From: Fusobacterium varium
GTDB taxonomy: Bacteria; Fusobacteriota; Fusobacteriia; Fusobacteriales; Fusobacteriaceae
Length of the DNA stretch: 64,000 bases
Assembly: GCA_002356455.1 (NCBI GenBank)
Contig: AP017968.1
Coordinates: 1,240,001-1,304,000, forward strand
Direction: 5' to 3'
Shown: positions 1 to 8,815 of the stretch, in pieces
Layout: each line of letters starts with the position of its first letter
Numbering within the stretch: position 1 is the first letter of the stretch
Translations under genes and position numbers: made by a program
Notes under the pieces: generated by a model
The model's database searches: none
What the model was told of the DNA's origin: nothing
What the model saw: the letters and a program-made list of their open reading frames with translations, nothing else

Positions 1-1
1 A

Positions 2-472
2 CATGCAGCAACAAGAGTTCTTAAATTAGTAAATAATAAAATAGAGAAAGACAGTTGCTGCTGTGTAGGATGTGGAGAGTGTGTGGAAGCATGTCCAGCT
101 TCAGCATGGGTAAGACCTACTAAAAAATTGTATAGAGTAATAGTTGGTGGAAGAACTGGAAAACAATATCCAAGAATGGGAAAAATGTTTTTAAACTGGG
201 TTACAGAAGATGTAGTAATAAAAGTAATTCAAAACTGGCAGAATTTCTCAGCAAATGTTCTTCATCATGAACCTGTATATATTCATGGAGGTCACCTTAT
301 TGACAGAGCAGGGTATTCAAAATTCAAAGATTTAATATTAAAAGATGTAGAATTAAATCCTGAAGCTTTAGTAGCTCAAAGAATTTTGTGGGCTGAAACT
401 GAATATAGAGCTAACATAAATTTAAGAGCTGTTGAAGATATTCCAAGTCCTGGAGAGGATTATACTAAATAA
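2..472 (+). CDS. asrC: Anaerobic sulfite reductase subunit C-like protein, 3' part
   Basis: The reading frame is open from the window edge to TAA at 470-472, so only the C-terminal 156 or so residues are present. A ferredoxin-type 4Fe-4S motif (C-x2-C-x2-C-x3-C-P, CVGCGECVEACP) is encoded at about 65-100. It is followed by a segment reading VGGRTGKQYPRMG and later GGHLIDRAGYSKFKD. This matches the C-terminal half of siroheme sulfite/nitrite reductases of the AsrC type, which reduce sulfite to sulfide in the cytoplasm with AsrA and AsrB. The ATG at 83 lies inside the iron-sulfur motif and cannot be the start. The asrA and asrB genes would lie to the left and are not visible. Another siroheme sulfite reductase subunit is the main alternative. 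Confidence 0.7.
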   Translation, partial: HAATRVLKLVNNKIEKDSCCCVGCGECVEACPASAWVRPTKKLYRVIVGGRTGKQYPRMGKMFLNWVTEDVVIKVIQNWQNFSANVLHHEPVYIHGGHLIDRAGYSKFKDLILKDVELNPEALVAQRILWAETEYRANINLRAVEDIPSPGEDYTK

Positions 473-480
473 ATAAAAAA

Positions 481-512
481 TAAAAAAAGAGGGTGATTTT
501 TTTATCACCCTC
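481..512 (-). terminator. Intrinsic terminator after the aminotransferase gene
   Basis: The 9-bp arms GAGGGTGAT (489-497) and ATCACCCTC (504-512) form a hairpin. On the minus strand it is followed by a run of seven T (482-488). It lies just beyond the minus-strand stop at 519 and probably also stops the converging plus-strand gene. Confidence 0.85.
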
Positions 513-518
513 AATATA

Positions 519-1712
519 TTATTTATCTTTATTATATTCTTCAAGAGCTCTTTTTAAAACTATCATAGCATTTTCAATATCATCTACATTAGTACAAAAA
601 GATAGTCTAACTTCTTGTTCTCCTTTACCCTCTGTCTGATAAAATCCAGGCCCTGGAGCAATAAGAAGAGTTTTATTTTCATAAGAATAATCTGTAAGAA
701 GCCATTTAGCAAATTTTTCAGCATTATCTACTGGAAGTTTAGCAAAAATATAAAAAGCTCCTTCTGGTTTAGAGCAAATAACACCAGGTATTCTAGTAAG
801 ATATCCATAAATAAGATCTCTTCTGCTCTTATATTTTAATTTTACATCTTCTAAATAATTATCCATAGTATTTATTAGATTAGCAGCTGCATGTTGTTCT
901 ATTGTAGATACACAAAGCCTTGCCTGACAGAACTTCAGAATGTAATTCATAAGAGCATGATTTTTACTTGCAATAAGTCCTATTCTAGCTCCACAAGCAC
1001 TGTAGTGTTTTGAGATACTGTCTACCAATACCACTCTGTCTTTAAGGTCATCTAAGTGCATAACAGATGTATATGGAGTATCATCATATACAAATTGCCT
1101 GTAAACTTCATCAGCTATGATATATAAATCATATTTTTTAGCTATTTCCCCAATCATTTTTATTTCTTTTTCTGTATATATAGTTCCAGTAGGATTTACA
1201 GGGTTAGAAAACATGATAGCTCTAGTAGTAGGAGTAATTAATGCTTCAATTTCCTCTCTAGAAGGCAAATGGAAATTATTTTCTATTGTAGTAGGTATAG
1301 GTTTTACCTTTGCACCTGAAAAAGTAGAAAAACTTGAGTAATTTGAATAAAAAGGTTCTGGAACTAAAACTTCATCTCCTTCATTACAAATTGACATAAG
1401 TATAAAAAGGATAGCTTCACTTCCACCTTGAGTGATAAGAATATCTTCTTTTTCAAGTTCTATACCACTAGCTTTATAACTTTTTACAAAACTTTCAATA
1501 AGTTGAGGAATTCCCCTTGAATCAGAATAAGTAACGATTTTTTCCTTGTAGCTATGAAGCCCTTCAAAGAAAGAATCAGGAGTAACTATATTAGGCTGAC
1601 CAATGTTAAGCTTATATACTTTAATTCCTTTTTTAGACGCTTCATCCGCAAGGGGAATCAACTTTCTTATTGGTGAAAAATTCATTTCTAAAGCTCTTGT
1701 TGATATATTCAT
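519..1712 (-). CDS. Class I PLP-dependent aminotransferase (aspartate/aromatic type)
   Basis: 397 residues, normal length for fold-type I aspartate aminotransferases, which move an amino group between an amino acid and a 2-oxo acid in the cytoplasm. Family landmarks are the NPVNPTG motif at 170-176, IIADEVY at 198-204 (Asp201 for the pyridine nitrogen, Tyr204), the Schiff-base lysine in DSISKHYSACGARIG (Lys235, with Arg243), and the substrate-carboxylate arginine in VRLSFC (Arg369). The ATG at 1712 has GGAGGGG 7 bases upstream. The gene stands alone between terminators. Substrate specificity (aspartate, aromatic, or alanine/valine) cannot be read from these motifs. Confidence 0.88.
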   Translation of the reverse strand: MNISTRALEMNFSPIRKLIPLADEASKKGIKVYKLNIGQPNIVTPDSFFEGLHSYKEKIVTYSDSRGIPQLIESFVKSYKASGIELEKEDILITQGGSEAILFILMSICNEGDEVLVPEPFYSNYSSFSTFSGAKVKPIPTTIENNFHLPSREEIEALITPTTRAIMFSNPVNPTGTIYTEKEIKMIGEIAKKYDLYIIADEVYRQFVYDDTPYTSVMHLDDLKDRVVLVDSISKHYSACGARIGLIASKNHALMNYILKFCQARLCVSTIEQHAAANLINTMDNYLEDVKLKYKSRRDLIYGYLTRIPGVICSKPEGAFYIFAKLPVDNAEKFAKWLLTDYSYENKTLLIAPGPGFYQTEGKGEQEVRLSFCTNVDDIENAMIVLKRALEEYNKDK

Positions 1713-1845
1713 ATTATCCCCTCCATCATATATATTTTTTATTTTAATTAACTTTTCTATTTTATCATATTTATGAAAAAAATACTATTAAAATTACTAA
1801 ATAGAAGAAATTTTTTTCAGAAACCTTGGAGAAATCTTTAATGAA

Positions 1846-1878
1846 TAAAAAAAATGACCAGTAAATTTACTGGTCATT
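1846..1878 (-). terminator. Intrinsic terminator after the symporter gene
   Basis: A perfect 26-base palindrome (1853-1878, arms AATGACCAGTAAA) is followed on the minus strand by a T run (complement of the A run 1847-1853). It lies 24 bases beyond the symporter stop codon. Confidence 0.9.
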
Positions 1879-1901
1879 AGGCATATATCAAATATATTTT
1901 A

Positions 1902-3071
1902 TTAAGCTTTTTGCTGTTCTTTTTTAAATACACCATTTAAAATTAAAGCAAGTGCTCCATCACCAACAACATTGCAGGCAGTACCAAAGCTATCCTGAAG
2001 AGCAAATATAGTAAGCATTAAAGCAACTCCATTTTCATCAAAACCTAATACAGAAATAATAATACCAAGAGAAGCCATAACAGTTCCACCAGGAACTCCA
2101 GGTGCACCCACAGCAAAAATTCCTAAAAGAACGATGAACAGAATCATTGTTCCAAATGCTGGAAGATGTCCATATAGTACTTGAGAAACTGTCATAACGA
2201 AGAAAACTTCTGTAAGAACTGAACCACATAAATGTACAGTAGCACCTAATGGAATAGCAAAGTCAGCTATATCTTCATCTAAAGCTCCAGATTTTTTAGC
2301 ACAGCTTAATGCCACTGGAAGAGTAGCAGCAGAAGACATAGTTCCCACTGCTGTTAAATAAGCAGGACCATAAAATTTTAAAAGATTAAATGGATTTTTT
2401 CCAGAAACAGCTCCTCCAATAGAATAAAGAACTGTAAGCCAGATAAAATGTCCAATAAGAACTATGATAACAACTTTTAAGAAAACAGGCAGTTGTTTAG
2501 TAATTCCACCTTCATATGCAAGTGTTGCAAATGTAGAAGCAATAAAAAATGGAAGTATAGGTATAATAATCATATAAACTATTTTAAGCATAATATTATT
2601 GAATTCATCTAAAAGTCTTTCAAAGTTTTCAGATTGTGTCCAAACAACAGCAAGACCTAAGAAAAGTGCAAGAACCAAGGCTGTCATAACTGTAAATGGA
2701 GGTGGAATCTCTACTTTAAAAATAAGTTCAGGAAGATGCTTAAGTCCTTCTACATTAGGAACTATATGCATTTTAGGTATAAGAATAAATCCTGCTACCA
2801 TTGAGAACAGTGCAGCTCCTACTGATGAAAAGTATGCAAGCATAAGCATAAGTCCAAGCATTTTACTTGCATTAGATTTCATTTTAGTTATAGCTGGGGC
2901 TATAAATCCTAAAATGATTAATGGAACTGTAAATGATATTAATTGTCCAAGTATAAATTTAATAGATTGAATTATTCCAATGACAGTTTCATTGCAGTAT
3001 AATCCAATTGCTAATCCAATCCCTACTCCAAGGATCAATTTTAAAATTAGACTATCTTTGATTTTTCCCAT
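1902..3071 (-). CDS. Dicarboxylate/amino acid:cation symporter (DAACS family)
   Basis: 389 residues, very hydrophobic, with about eight membrane helices and two re-entrant hairpins. Family signatures are the serine-rich hairpin 1 motif TMSSAATLP, then PLGATVHLCGS in helix 7, hairpin 2 with GAPGVPGG, and helix 8 with DSFGTACNVVGDGA. These belong to the glutamate/aspartate/C4-dicarboxylate/serine symporters (GltP, DctA, SstT), which couple uptake to Na+ or H+ in the inner membrane. In helix 8 the position after DSFGT that is often Arg in glutamate carriers appears changed (DSFGTACNV), so the substrate may be neutral (serine/threonine-like); this is inference. The ATG has AAAGGAG 6 bases upstream. 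Monocistronic. Confidence 0.88.
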   Translation of the reverse strand: MGKIKDSLILKLILGVGIGLAIGLYCNETVIGIIQSIKFILGQLISFTVPLIILGFIAPAITKMKSNASKMLGLMLMLAYFSSVGAALFSMVAGFILIPKMHIVPNVEGLKHLPELIFKVEIPPPFTVMTALVLALFLGLAVVWTQSENFERLLDEFNNIMLKIVYMIIIPILPFFIASTFATLAYEGGITKQLPVFLKVVIIVLIGHFIWLTVLYSIGGAVSGKNPFNLLKFYGPAYLTAVGTMSSAATLPVALSCAKKSGALDEDIADFAIPLGATVHLCGSVLTEVFFVMTVSQVLYGHLPAFGTMILFIVLLGIFAVGAPGVPGGTVMASLGIIISVLGFDENGVALMLTIFALQDSFGTACNVVGDGALALILNGVFKKEQQKA

Positions 3072-3150
3072 GATATTCTCCTTTAATATAATTTTATTAC
3101 AAAAACATCAATAAAAAGTATATATTGTATTGTTTTTGTTTGTCATAATT

Positions 3151-3179
3151 AAGATATCATATTTTATAGTAAAAATCAA
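3151..3179 (-). promoter_or_regulatory. Putative sigma-70-type promoter of the symporter gene
   Basis: On the minus strand TTGATT (3174-3179) and TATCTT (3151-3156) are spaced 17 bp apart, about 80 bases before the ATG at 3071. No operator is obvious. The rest of the 300-base gap holds only AT-rich sequence and the next gene's terminator. Confidence 0.45.
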
Positions 3180-3318
3180 ATATATTTTATTAAAAATATA
3201 CTTTAATTGGAACTATTTATAAAAAATGTATGTTATATTTATAATTTTTATTATTAAATTGTATTTTTAATTAGAATGACTTAAATTATAATATATTCAG
3301 TATATATCTTTAAATAAA

Positions 3319-3353
3319 AAAAGAGAGTCTGAAAAGTCTCAGATCTCTCTTTT
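3319..3353 (-). terminator. Intrinsic terminator after the P-type ATPase gene
   Basis: Arms AAAAGAGAG (3319-3327) and CTCTCTTTT (3345-3353) have an inner TCTGA/TCAGA pairing, giving a long hairpin that ends in T on the minus strand, 20 bases past the ATPase stop codon. Confidence 0.85.
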
Positions 3354-3373
3354 GAAAAAAGTTACAATTGTGA

Positions 3374-5968
3374 TTATTTTTTATATTTAATAAACTTAGA
3401 TATTTGAATAATTAAAGTTGGAATGAATGCTAATCCATATATGTATAATAAATCATTAATATCTAAAGGTGCTACTTGGAATATAGAATGGAAAACAGGG
3501 AAAATAAGTATTCCATTTAATAATATAAATCCTATAACGAAAGCTGCTATAGAAAACATGTTAGAAAATAATCCTAATCCTATTATAGAACTTCCACCTC
3601 TGCAGTTAAATCCATGGAATAGTCTAGCTAAGCATAGAACACTGAAAGCCATTGTACTTCCTTTTAAAGTATTTCCATCTTGGTATCCAATGTAGAAAGC
3701 AAGCATTACAAACACAGCAATTAATAAACCTTCAATAAGAATCTTTCCAGCAAGTTCTTTTGTAAGAATAGGTTCTTTTGGATCACGAGGTTTTTCAGTA
3801 AGTACATCTCCATGTGAAGGTTCCATTCCAATAGCAATAGCTGGCAAGCTGTCAGTCAACAGATTAATAAACAGCAGGTGTACTGGAGCAAAAATCACTG
3901 GAAGACCTGCAAGAGATGAATAAAGCACAGCAAGAATACCAGCAGTATTACCTGAAAGTAAAAATCTTATAGAATTTTTAATATTTGAATAAATATTTCT
4001 ACCAGTAGTTACAGCCTTTACTATTGTAGAGAAATTATCATCAGTAAGTATCATAGAAGCTGCATCCTTTGAAACTTCAGTTCCTGTAATACCCATAGCA
4101 ATACCTATATCAGCTCTTTTTAATGCTGGAGCATCGTTAACTCCATCACCAGTCATAGCACATATTTTACCTAGTGTCTGCCATGCAGTAACTATTCTTA
4201 TTTTGTGTTCAGGAGAAACTCTCGCATAAACAGAAGTAGAAGAAACTTTATTGATAAGTTCTTCATCACTCATTTTTTCAACTTCAATACCTTCAAGTAC
4301 ATTATCTCCATCTTGGTAAATTCCTATTTCTTTAGCAATAGTTGTAGCAGTAATTTTATGATCTCCTGTTATCATTACAGGTTTTATTCCAGCTGTAATA
4401 CATTTTTCAACAGCTGCTTTAGATTCTTCTCTAGGAGGATCAATCATTCCAACAAGACCAATAAATATAAATTTATCCTCATCTTCTCTGGTAATTTCTT
4501 TTCTTTCATCTAATACTTTATAGGCAAAAGTAAGAACTCTTAGACCAGTTTCAGCAAACATAGTGTTGATATTTTCAATGTTTTCAATATCAGATTTAGT
4601 AATTTCTCTTACTTCATTATGAACAAGAATATGAGTAGTTTTTGGAAGAACTGAGTCTAAAGCTCCTTTAGTAAGCATTAGTATCTCATTGTCAATTTCA
4701 TGAACTGTACTCATAAGTTTCCTGTCTGAATCGAATGGAATTTCAGAAATACGAGGATATTTTTCTTTTAATTCCTTACTGTTTATTTTATAATTTATTT
4801 CAGAAAGATTTATTAAAGCAATCTCTGTAGGATCACCTATTTCACTTGTAGCATCATTACAAAGAATACTTTCTTTTAAAATAAGAGATTCACCAGTATC
4901 TTTTATATCCAATCCTTTTTCATTGTATACTTTATTGTTGATATACACTTGTTTTACAGTCATTTTATTTTGTGTAAGCGTTCCAGTCTTATCAGAACAT
5001 ATTACAGAAACACAACCAAGAGATTCAACAGATTTAAGATTTTTTATGATAGCATTTTCTTTTGATAACTTTTGGGTACCAAGAGCAAGAACAATTGTAA
5101 CAATAGAACTTAGAGCTTCTGGTATAGCAGCAACTGCCAAAGCAACAGCAAACATAAGTGAATCAAGCATTTTTACACCATGGAATACATTTATTGCAAA
5201 TACAATTATACAAAGTATGATTATTCCAATTGAAAGTTTTTTACCAAAGTTATCAAGAGATACTTGAAGTGGAGTTGATTTTTCCTTTGTAGCTTCTAAA
5301 AGAGAAGCGATTTTTCCAAGTTCAGTATTCATTCCTGTAGAAGTAACTATGACAATACCTCTTCCATAACTTACCAGAGTTCCAGAAAAGACCATATTTT
5401 TTTGATCACCAAGAGCGAGTTCGCCATCAGCCATTATATTACTGATTTTTTCTACACTTTCTGATTCTCCAGTAAGAGAACTTTCATTTACAAGAAGGGA
5501 GAAACTTTCAATGATTCTTCCGTCTGCTGGAACTAAATCTCCTGCTTCAATAAAGACGATATCTCCAGGCACTAGATATTTAGATAATATTTCTACCTTT
5601 TCTCCATCTCTCAAAACTTTTGACTTTGGAGCCGATAAACTTTTCAAACTGCTTATAGATTCTTCAGCTTTTAAATGCTGCACTGTTCCAAGTATAGCAT
5701 TGATAATAATAACAACTAAAATAACAATAGTACTTTCTTCATTACCTGAAATAAGAGAAATAATAGAAGCTATAATAAGAATGATAACTAAAAAATCTTT
5801 GAACTGAGAAATAAATACAGTAAAAGTACTTAGTTTCTTTTCTTCATTAAGCTGATTATACCCGTATTTTTCGATAGAAGTTTCTACCTGACCAGTTGTA
5901 AGTCCCTTTTCATTTGAATTGAACTCTTTTAAGATTTCATCTTTCGATTTAGAAAAATAATTTTTCAT
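3374..5968 (-). CDS. P2A-type cation ATPase, probably Mn2+ (or Ca2+/Mn2+) export
   Basis: 864 residues, typical for bacterial P2A pumps. An N-terminal cation-ATPase domain is followed by the TGES actuator loop (166-169), helix 4 motif PEAL (283-286, where Ca2+ pumps usually have PEGL), the phosphorylation site SDKTGTLT (Asp326), MITGDH, and the hinge GDGVNDAPAL. About ten membrane helices are visible, the last six after the hinge. By family it is a Ca2+-type pump. However, a yybP-ykoY manganese riboswitch with its own promoter precedes it, and that RNA class is known to control Mn2+ exporters, including P-type ATPases. I therefore infer Mn2+ efflux as a main role. The ATG at 5968 has GGAGG (tatggaggtatc) upstream. 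It stands alone between its riboswitch and terminator. Confidence 0.9.
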   Translation of the reverse strand: MKNYFSKSKDEILKEFNSNEKGLTTGQVETSIEKYGYNQLNEEKKLSTFTVFISQFKDFLVIILIIASIISLISGNEESTIVILVVIIINAILGTVQHLKAEESISSLKSLSAPKSKVLRDGEKVEILSKYLVPGDIVFIEAGDLVPADGRIIESFSLLVNESSLTGESESVEKISNIMADGELALGDQKNMVFSGTLVSYGRGIVIVTSTGMNTELGKIASLLEATKEKSTPLQVSLDNFGKKLSIGIIILCIIVFAINVFHGVKMLDSLMFAVALAVAAIPEALSSIVTIVLALGTQKLSKENAIIKNLKSVESLGCVSVICSDKTGTLTQNKMTVKQVYINNKVYNEKGLDIKDTGESLILKESILCNDATSEIGDPTEIALINLSEINYKINSKELKEKYPRISEIPFDSDRKLMSTVHEIDNEILMLTKGALDSVLPKTTHILVHNEVREITKSDIENIENINTMFAETGLRVLTFAYKVLDERKEITREDEDKFIFIGLVGMIDPPREESKAAVEKCITAGIKPVMITGDHKITATTIAKEIGIYQDGDNVLEGIEVEKMSDEELINKVSSTSVYARVSPEHKIRIVTAWQTLGKICAMTGDGVNDAPALKRADIGIAMGITGTEVSKDAASMILTDDNFSTIVKAVTTGRNIYSNIKNSIRFLLSGNTAGILAVLYSSLAGLPVIFAPVHLLFINLLTDSLPAIAIGMEPSHGDVLTEKPRDPKEPILTKELAGKILIEGLLIAVFVMLAFYIGYQDGNTLKGSTMAFSVLCLARLFHGFNCRGGSSIIGLGLFSNMFSIAAFVIGFILLNGILIFPVFHSIFQVAPLDINDLLYIYGLAFIPTLIIQISKFIKYKK

Positions 5969-6031
5969 GATACCTCCATAAGACTATATAATAATATTCC
6001 TTAAATTATTATCAATTCCTGTTTTTTTCAT

Positions 6032-6090
6032 AAAAAAAAGACTTCCAATACAGAGAATTGATAATCAATAACCTCTGTATTAAAAGTCTT
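6032..6090 (-). terminator. Riboswitch-controlled intrinsic terminator
   Basis: A long imperfect hairpin (arms 6038-6055 and 6073-6090, core AATACAGAG/CTCTGTATT) is followed by eight T on the minus strand (6032-6039). Its 5' arm overlaps the 3' strand of aptamer helix P1, the usual design of a riboswitch acting by transcription termination. Confidence 0.85.
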
Positions 6091-6180
6091 GTTACCTTCA
6101 AGATAGGTATATAGTACCAGATAGTCTCATAGACTTCGTGATGTTGATACTATAATTTTCAACTACTCCCTTTTAATACT
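6032..6180 (-). promoter_or_regulatory. yybP-ykoY (Mn2+) riboswitch with terminator expression platform
   Basis: Read on the minus strand, a GGGAGUAG element follows an A-rich P1 5' strand (6170-6180). Next come AUCAACAUCACGA, CUGGUAC, UGAAGGUAAC and the P1 3' strand (6077-6086). This is the layout of the yybP-ykoY aptamer, which binds Mn2+. P1 pairs 6170-6180 with 6077-6086. The P1 3' strand also forms the start of a terminator hairpin (6038-6090), so the two folds exclude each other. Mn2+ binding is expected to prevent termination and switch on the downstream ATPase gene. The aptamer begins just after the predicted transcription start. Confidence 0.85.
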
Positions 6181-6189
6181 TATATACAA

Positions 6190-6218
6190 ATCATATACTA
6201 AAAAAATACTTTTGTCAA
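6190..6218 (-). promoter_or_regulatory. Promoter of the Mn2+ riboswitch/ATPase transcript
   Basis: A perfect -35 TTGACA (6213-6218) and a -10 TATGAT (6190-6195) are separated by 17 bp on the minus strand. The start is expected near 6183, a few bases before aptamer helix P1. It lies directly after the pyrE stop codon, so the ATPase has its own promoter separate from the pyr operon. Confidence 0.8.
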
Positions 6219-6236
6219 TAGAGAAAGAAATAATAA

Positions 6237-6860
6237 TTATCTTCCCCAAGTATCAGTATTTTTATTCCATGATGAAGCTATTTCTGCTTCTTCTTCAGTA
6301 AGATATTTTTCTTCTCTAGCTAATTCAAGAAGAGCAGAGAAGTTTGATAATGATTCCCAAGGGATATTATTATCAGCAAAATTTTTAAAAGCTTTATCAA
6401 ACTCATAAGAGAATATAGAAACAACTTCAACAGAAGCAGCTCCTTCACTTCTTGCAGCTTCCACAGCTTTAATAGAACTTCCTCCAGTAGAAATAAGATC
6501 TTCAATAACTATTACTTTTTTACCAGCAAAGTCAGCACCTTCAATTTGTCTTCCAGCACCATGTGCTTTCTTTTCTCCTCTGATATAACTCATAGGTTTA
6601 TTCATTTCCCAAGCTATAAATGCAGCCCAAGGAATACCAGCAGTAGCAGTACCAGCTACTACATCAAAATCTTTTTCAGATAATTTTTTTACAAATTCAT
6701 CAACTACTACTTTTCTTTCAGCAGGATATCCAATCATTTTTCTATTGTCACAGTATATAGGGCTTTTAATACCTGATACAAATGTGAAAGGTTCTTTTAC
6801 ATTTAGTTTTACTGCTCCTGTTTTTAATAATGATTTAGCTACTTCTTTTGCTCTACTCAT
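6237..6860 (-). CDS. pyrE: Orotate phosphoribosyltransferase
   Basis: 207 residues. It converts orotate and PRPP to orotidine 5'-phosphate, the fifth step of de novo UMP synthesis, in the cytoplasm. The PRPP-binding motif VIVIEDLISTGGSS occupies about 116-129, and the flexible-loop motif RGEKKAHGAGRQIEG about 94-108. It is the last gene of the pyr operon, and its start overlaps the end of pyrC by 8 bases, suggesting translational coupling. No separate terminator is seen after it; the riboswitch terminator downstream could stop readthrough. Confidence 0.95.
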   Translation of the reverse strand: MSRAKEVAKSLLKTGAVKLNVKEPFTFVSGIKSPIYCDNRKMIGYPAERKVVVDEFVKKLSEKDFDVVAGTATAGIPWAAFIAWEMNKPMSYIRGEKKAHGAGRQIEGADFAGKKVIVIEDLISTGGSSIKAVEAARSEGAASVEVVSIFSYEFDKAFKNFADNNIPWESLSNFSALLELAREEKYLTEEEAEIASSWNKNTDTWGR

Positions 6861-8070
6861 AATATTTTACTTCCCTCCCATGTAATCCATTAAATTTACC
6901 ATTTGAATAAACTATTTGACCTCTTAATATAGTTGTTAAAACTTTTCCGCCTTTATTACAATTTTCATATGGAGTCCATCCTGCTTTTGTTATTACTTTG
7001 TCATCCTTTACAGGAGAATTATCAGTTATATCTATAATTACAAGATCTCCATCATAACCAACAGCTATTTTACCTTTATTTTTTATTTTAAAAATATCAG
7101 CTGGTTTATTGCACATTACTTCTATAAGTCTTTTTAAAGTTATTTTTCCATTTTTTACTCCATTGAGCATTATTTCAAGAGAATTTTCTACACTTGGAAC
7201 TCCAAAAGTGAGTTTTGCAAGCTTTTCTTCAATAAGATGTGGAGCATGATCTGTACCAATAGTATCAAGAGTACCATCAGCTAAAGCTGACCATAGAACA
7301 TCATTATCATGTTTTTCTTTTAATTCAGGTTTCATTCTAAGTAAAAGCTGGCTTCTTTCTGTTTTATTTACATCATCTGTATTTAAGAAAAGATGATGAG
7401 GAGTAACTTCACCAAATACTTTTATTCCTCTTGCTTTTGCAGCTTTTAAAAGTTCTATTTCAGTAGCTTTAGATAAATGGCAAAGATAAAGTTCTTTGTT
7501 GTATTTTTCACAAAATTCAATAGCTTTTGCTACCATTTCCTCTTCTGCATGTACAGATATTATTTTTGATTCTCTAAATATATTTTCTATAATTTTTTCA
7601 TCATCTATAAGCATATCTCCAGTAGACATATTAAGAAATATTTTAGTAGATGCTGTTTCATTTGTTATATCTTTAATTTCACTGCTGTTATCTTTTTTAC
7701 TTCCTCCAAAATGGAATCCATAATCAACATATGCTCTTCCATTCATGAGAGCTTTTTTATCAGCAAGAACCTCTTTTGTAACAGTTACTGGGATAGTATT
7801 AGGCATGTCTATGAATGTGGTTACTCCGCCTCTGGCACAGGCCATACTTCCAGTAGTAAAATCTTCTTTTTGAGTAAGACCAGGATCTCTCATATGAGTA
7901 TGAACATCTACTATACCAGGAAGGACATATTTTTCTTCTGCATCTATTATTTCTTCTGCATCAGTCAAAATATTTTTTTCTATTTTAGTAATAGTTCCAT
8001 TTTGAATTAATATATCAGTAATGATATCCTTTCCATCTTTATCAATGATTTTACAGTTCTTGACTAGCAT
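6853..8070 (-). CDS. pyrC: Dihydroorotase (class I)
   Basis: 405 residues, amidohydrolase fold. It cyclises carbamoyl-aspartate to dihydroorotate, step 3 of UMP synthesis. The first metal motif is DVHTHMRDPG (His57, His59, with Arg61 for substrate). Later motifs are EVTPHHLFL and GTDHAPH, all typical of class I bacterial dihydroorotases of 400-430 residues. It overlaps pyrF upstream by 7 bases and pyrE downstream by 8, so the three genes are tightly coupled. Confidence 0.95.
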   Translation of the reverse strand: MLVKNCKIIDKDGKDIITDILIQNGTITKIEKNILTDAEEIIDAEEKYVLPGIVDVHTHMRDPGLTQKEDFTTGSMACARGGVTTFIDMPNTIPVTVTKEVLADKKALMNGRAYVDYGFHFGGSKKDNSSEIKDITNETASTKIFLNMSTGDMLIDDEKIIENIFRESKIISVHAEEEMVAKAIEFCEKYNKELYLCHLSKATEIELLKAAKARGIKVFGEVTPHHLFLNTDDVNKTERSQLLLRMKPELKEKHDNDVLWSALADGTLDTIGTDHAPHLIEEKLAKLTFGVPSVENSLEIMLNGVKNGKITLKRLIEVMCNKPADIFKIKNKGKIAVGYDGDLVIIDITDNSPVKDDKVITKAGWTPYENCNKGGKVLTTILRGQIVYSNGKFNGLHGREVKYYE

Positions 8071-8789
8071 AGTCCAGCCTCTTTCATTCCTTCTTCAATT
8101 TCAGCAGCTACCATCTTGGCAGCATTTGCAGGATCTTCATTTTTAGTTATAGGTCTTCCAATAACCAAGAAGTCACAGCCATTTATTATTGCATCTTTCG
8201 GAGTCATTATTCTTTCCTGATCATTTGTTGCTGACCATCTAGGTCTTACACCTGGGCATACAGTTTTGAAATCATTTCCGCAAGCTTCTTTAATAAGTTT
8301 AGCTTCCCAAGGAGAACATACTACTCCATCAAGTCCAGCAGTTTTACCTAATTTAGCCCAATTTAATGCTAATTCTGCCAGAGATAATTTAGAGTGGAAA
8401 GTTTCTTCTACATCTTCAGCAGAAAGACTTGTAAGAACAGTAACTCCAATAACTATATTATCAGGATTTACAGATTTTACTTCTTCAACAACTTTTGACA
8501 TCATTTTTCTTCCGCCACTTGCATGTACATTGAACATAAATACATTTTGTTTAGCAGCAAAAACTGAAGCCATTGCTGTTGTATTTGGAATGTCATGGAA
8601 TTTAAGATCAAGGAATATTTTTTTACCTTTAGAAGCAAGATAATCTATCATTTCACCTTTTGAGTTTAAGAAAAGTTCAAGACCTACTTTATAGAAAGTA
8701 GCTCCATCACCAATTTTTTCAACTAAATTTTTAGCAGCTTCCATAGTAGGAAAGTCAAGTGCTATTATCATTCTATCTTTTGCGTTCAT
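8064..8789 (-). CDS. pyrF: Orotidine 5'-phosphate decarboxylase
   Basis: 241 residues, TIM barrel. It removes CO2 from orotidine monophosphate to give UMP, the last step of the pathway. The catalytic motif FLDLKFHDIPNT (Asp61, Lys63, Asp66) and the phosphate-binding end GVRPRW...ViGRPIT are present. The start has GGAGGG 6-7 bases upstream. It lies 26 bases after pyrD and overlaps the start of pyrC. Confidence 0.95.
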   Translation of the reverse strand: MNAKDRMIIALDFPTMEAAKNLVEKIGDGATFYKVGLELFLNSKGEMIDYLASKGKKIFLDLKFHDIPNTTAMASVFAAKQNVFMFNVHASGGRKMMSKVVEEVKSVNPDNIVIGVTVLTSLSAEDVEETFHSKLSLAELALNWAKLGKTAGLDGVVCSPWEAKLIKEACGNDFKTVCPGVRPRWSATNDQERIMTPKDAIINGCDFLVIGRPITKNEDPANAAKMVAAEIEEGMKEAGLC

Positions 8790-8815
8790 TTTTCCCTCCA
8801 GAATTTTTGTTTTTA

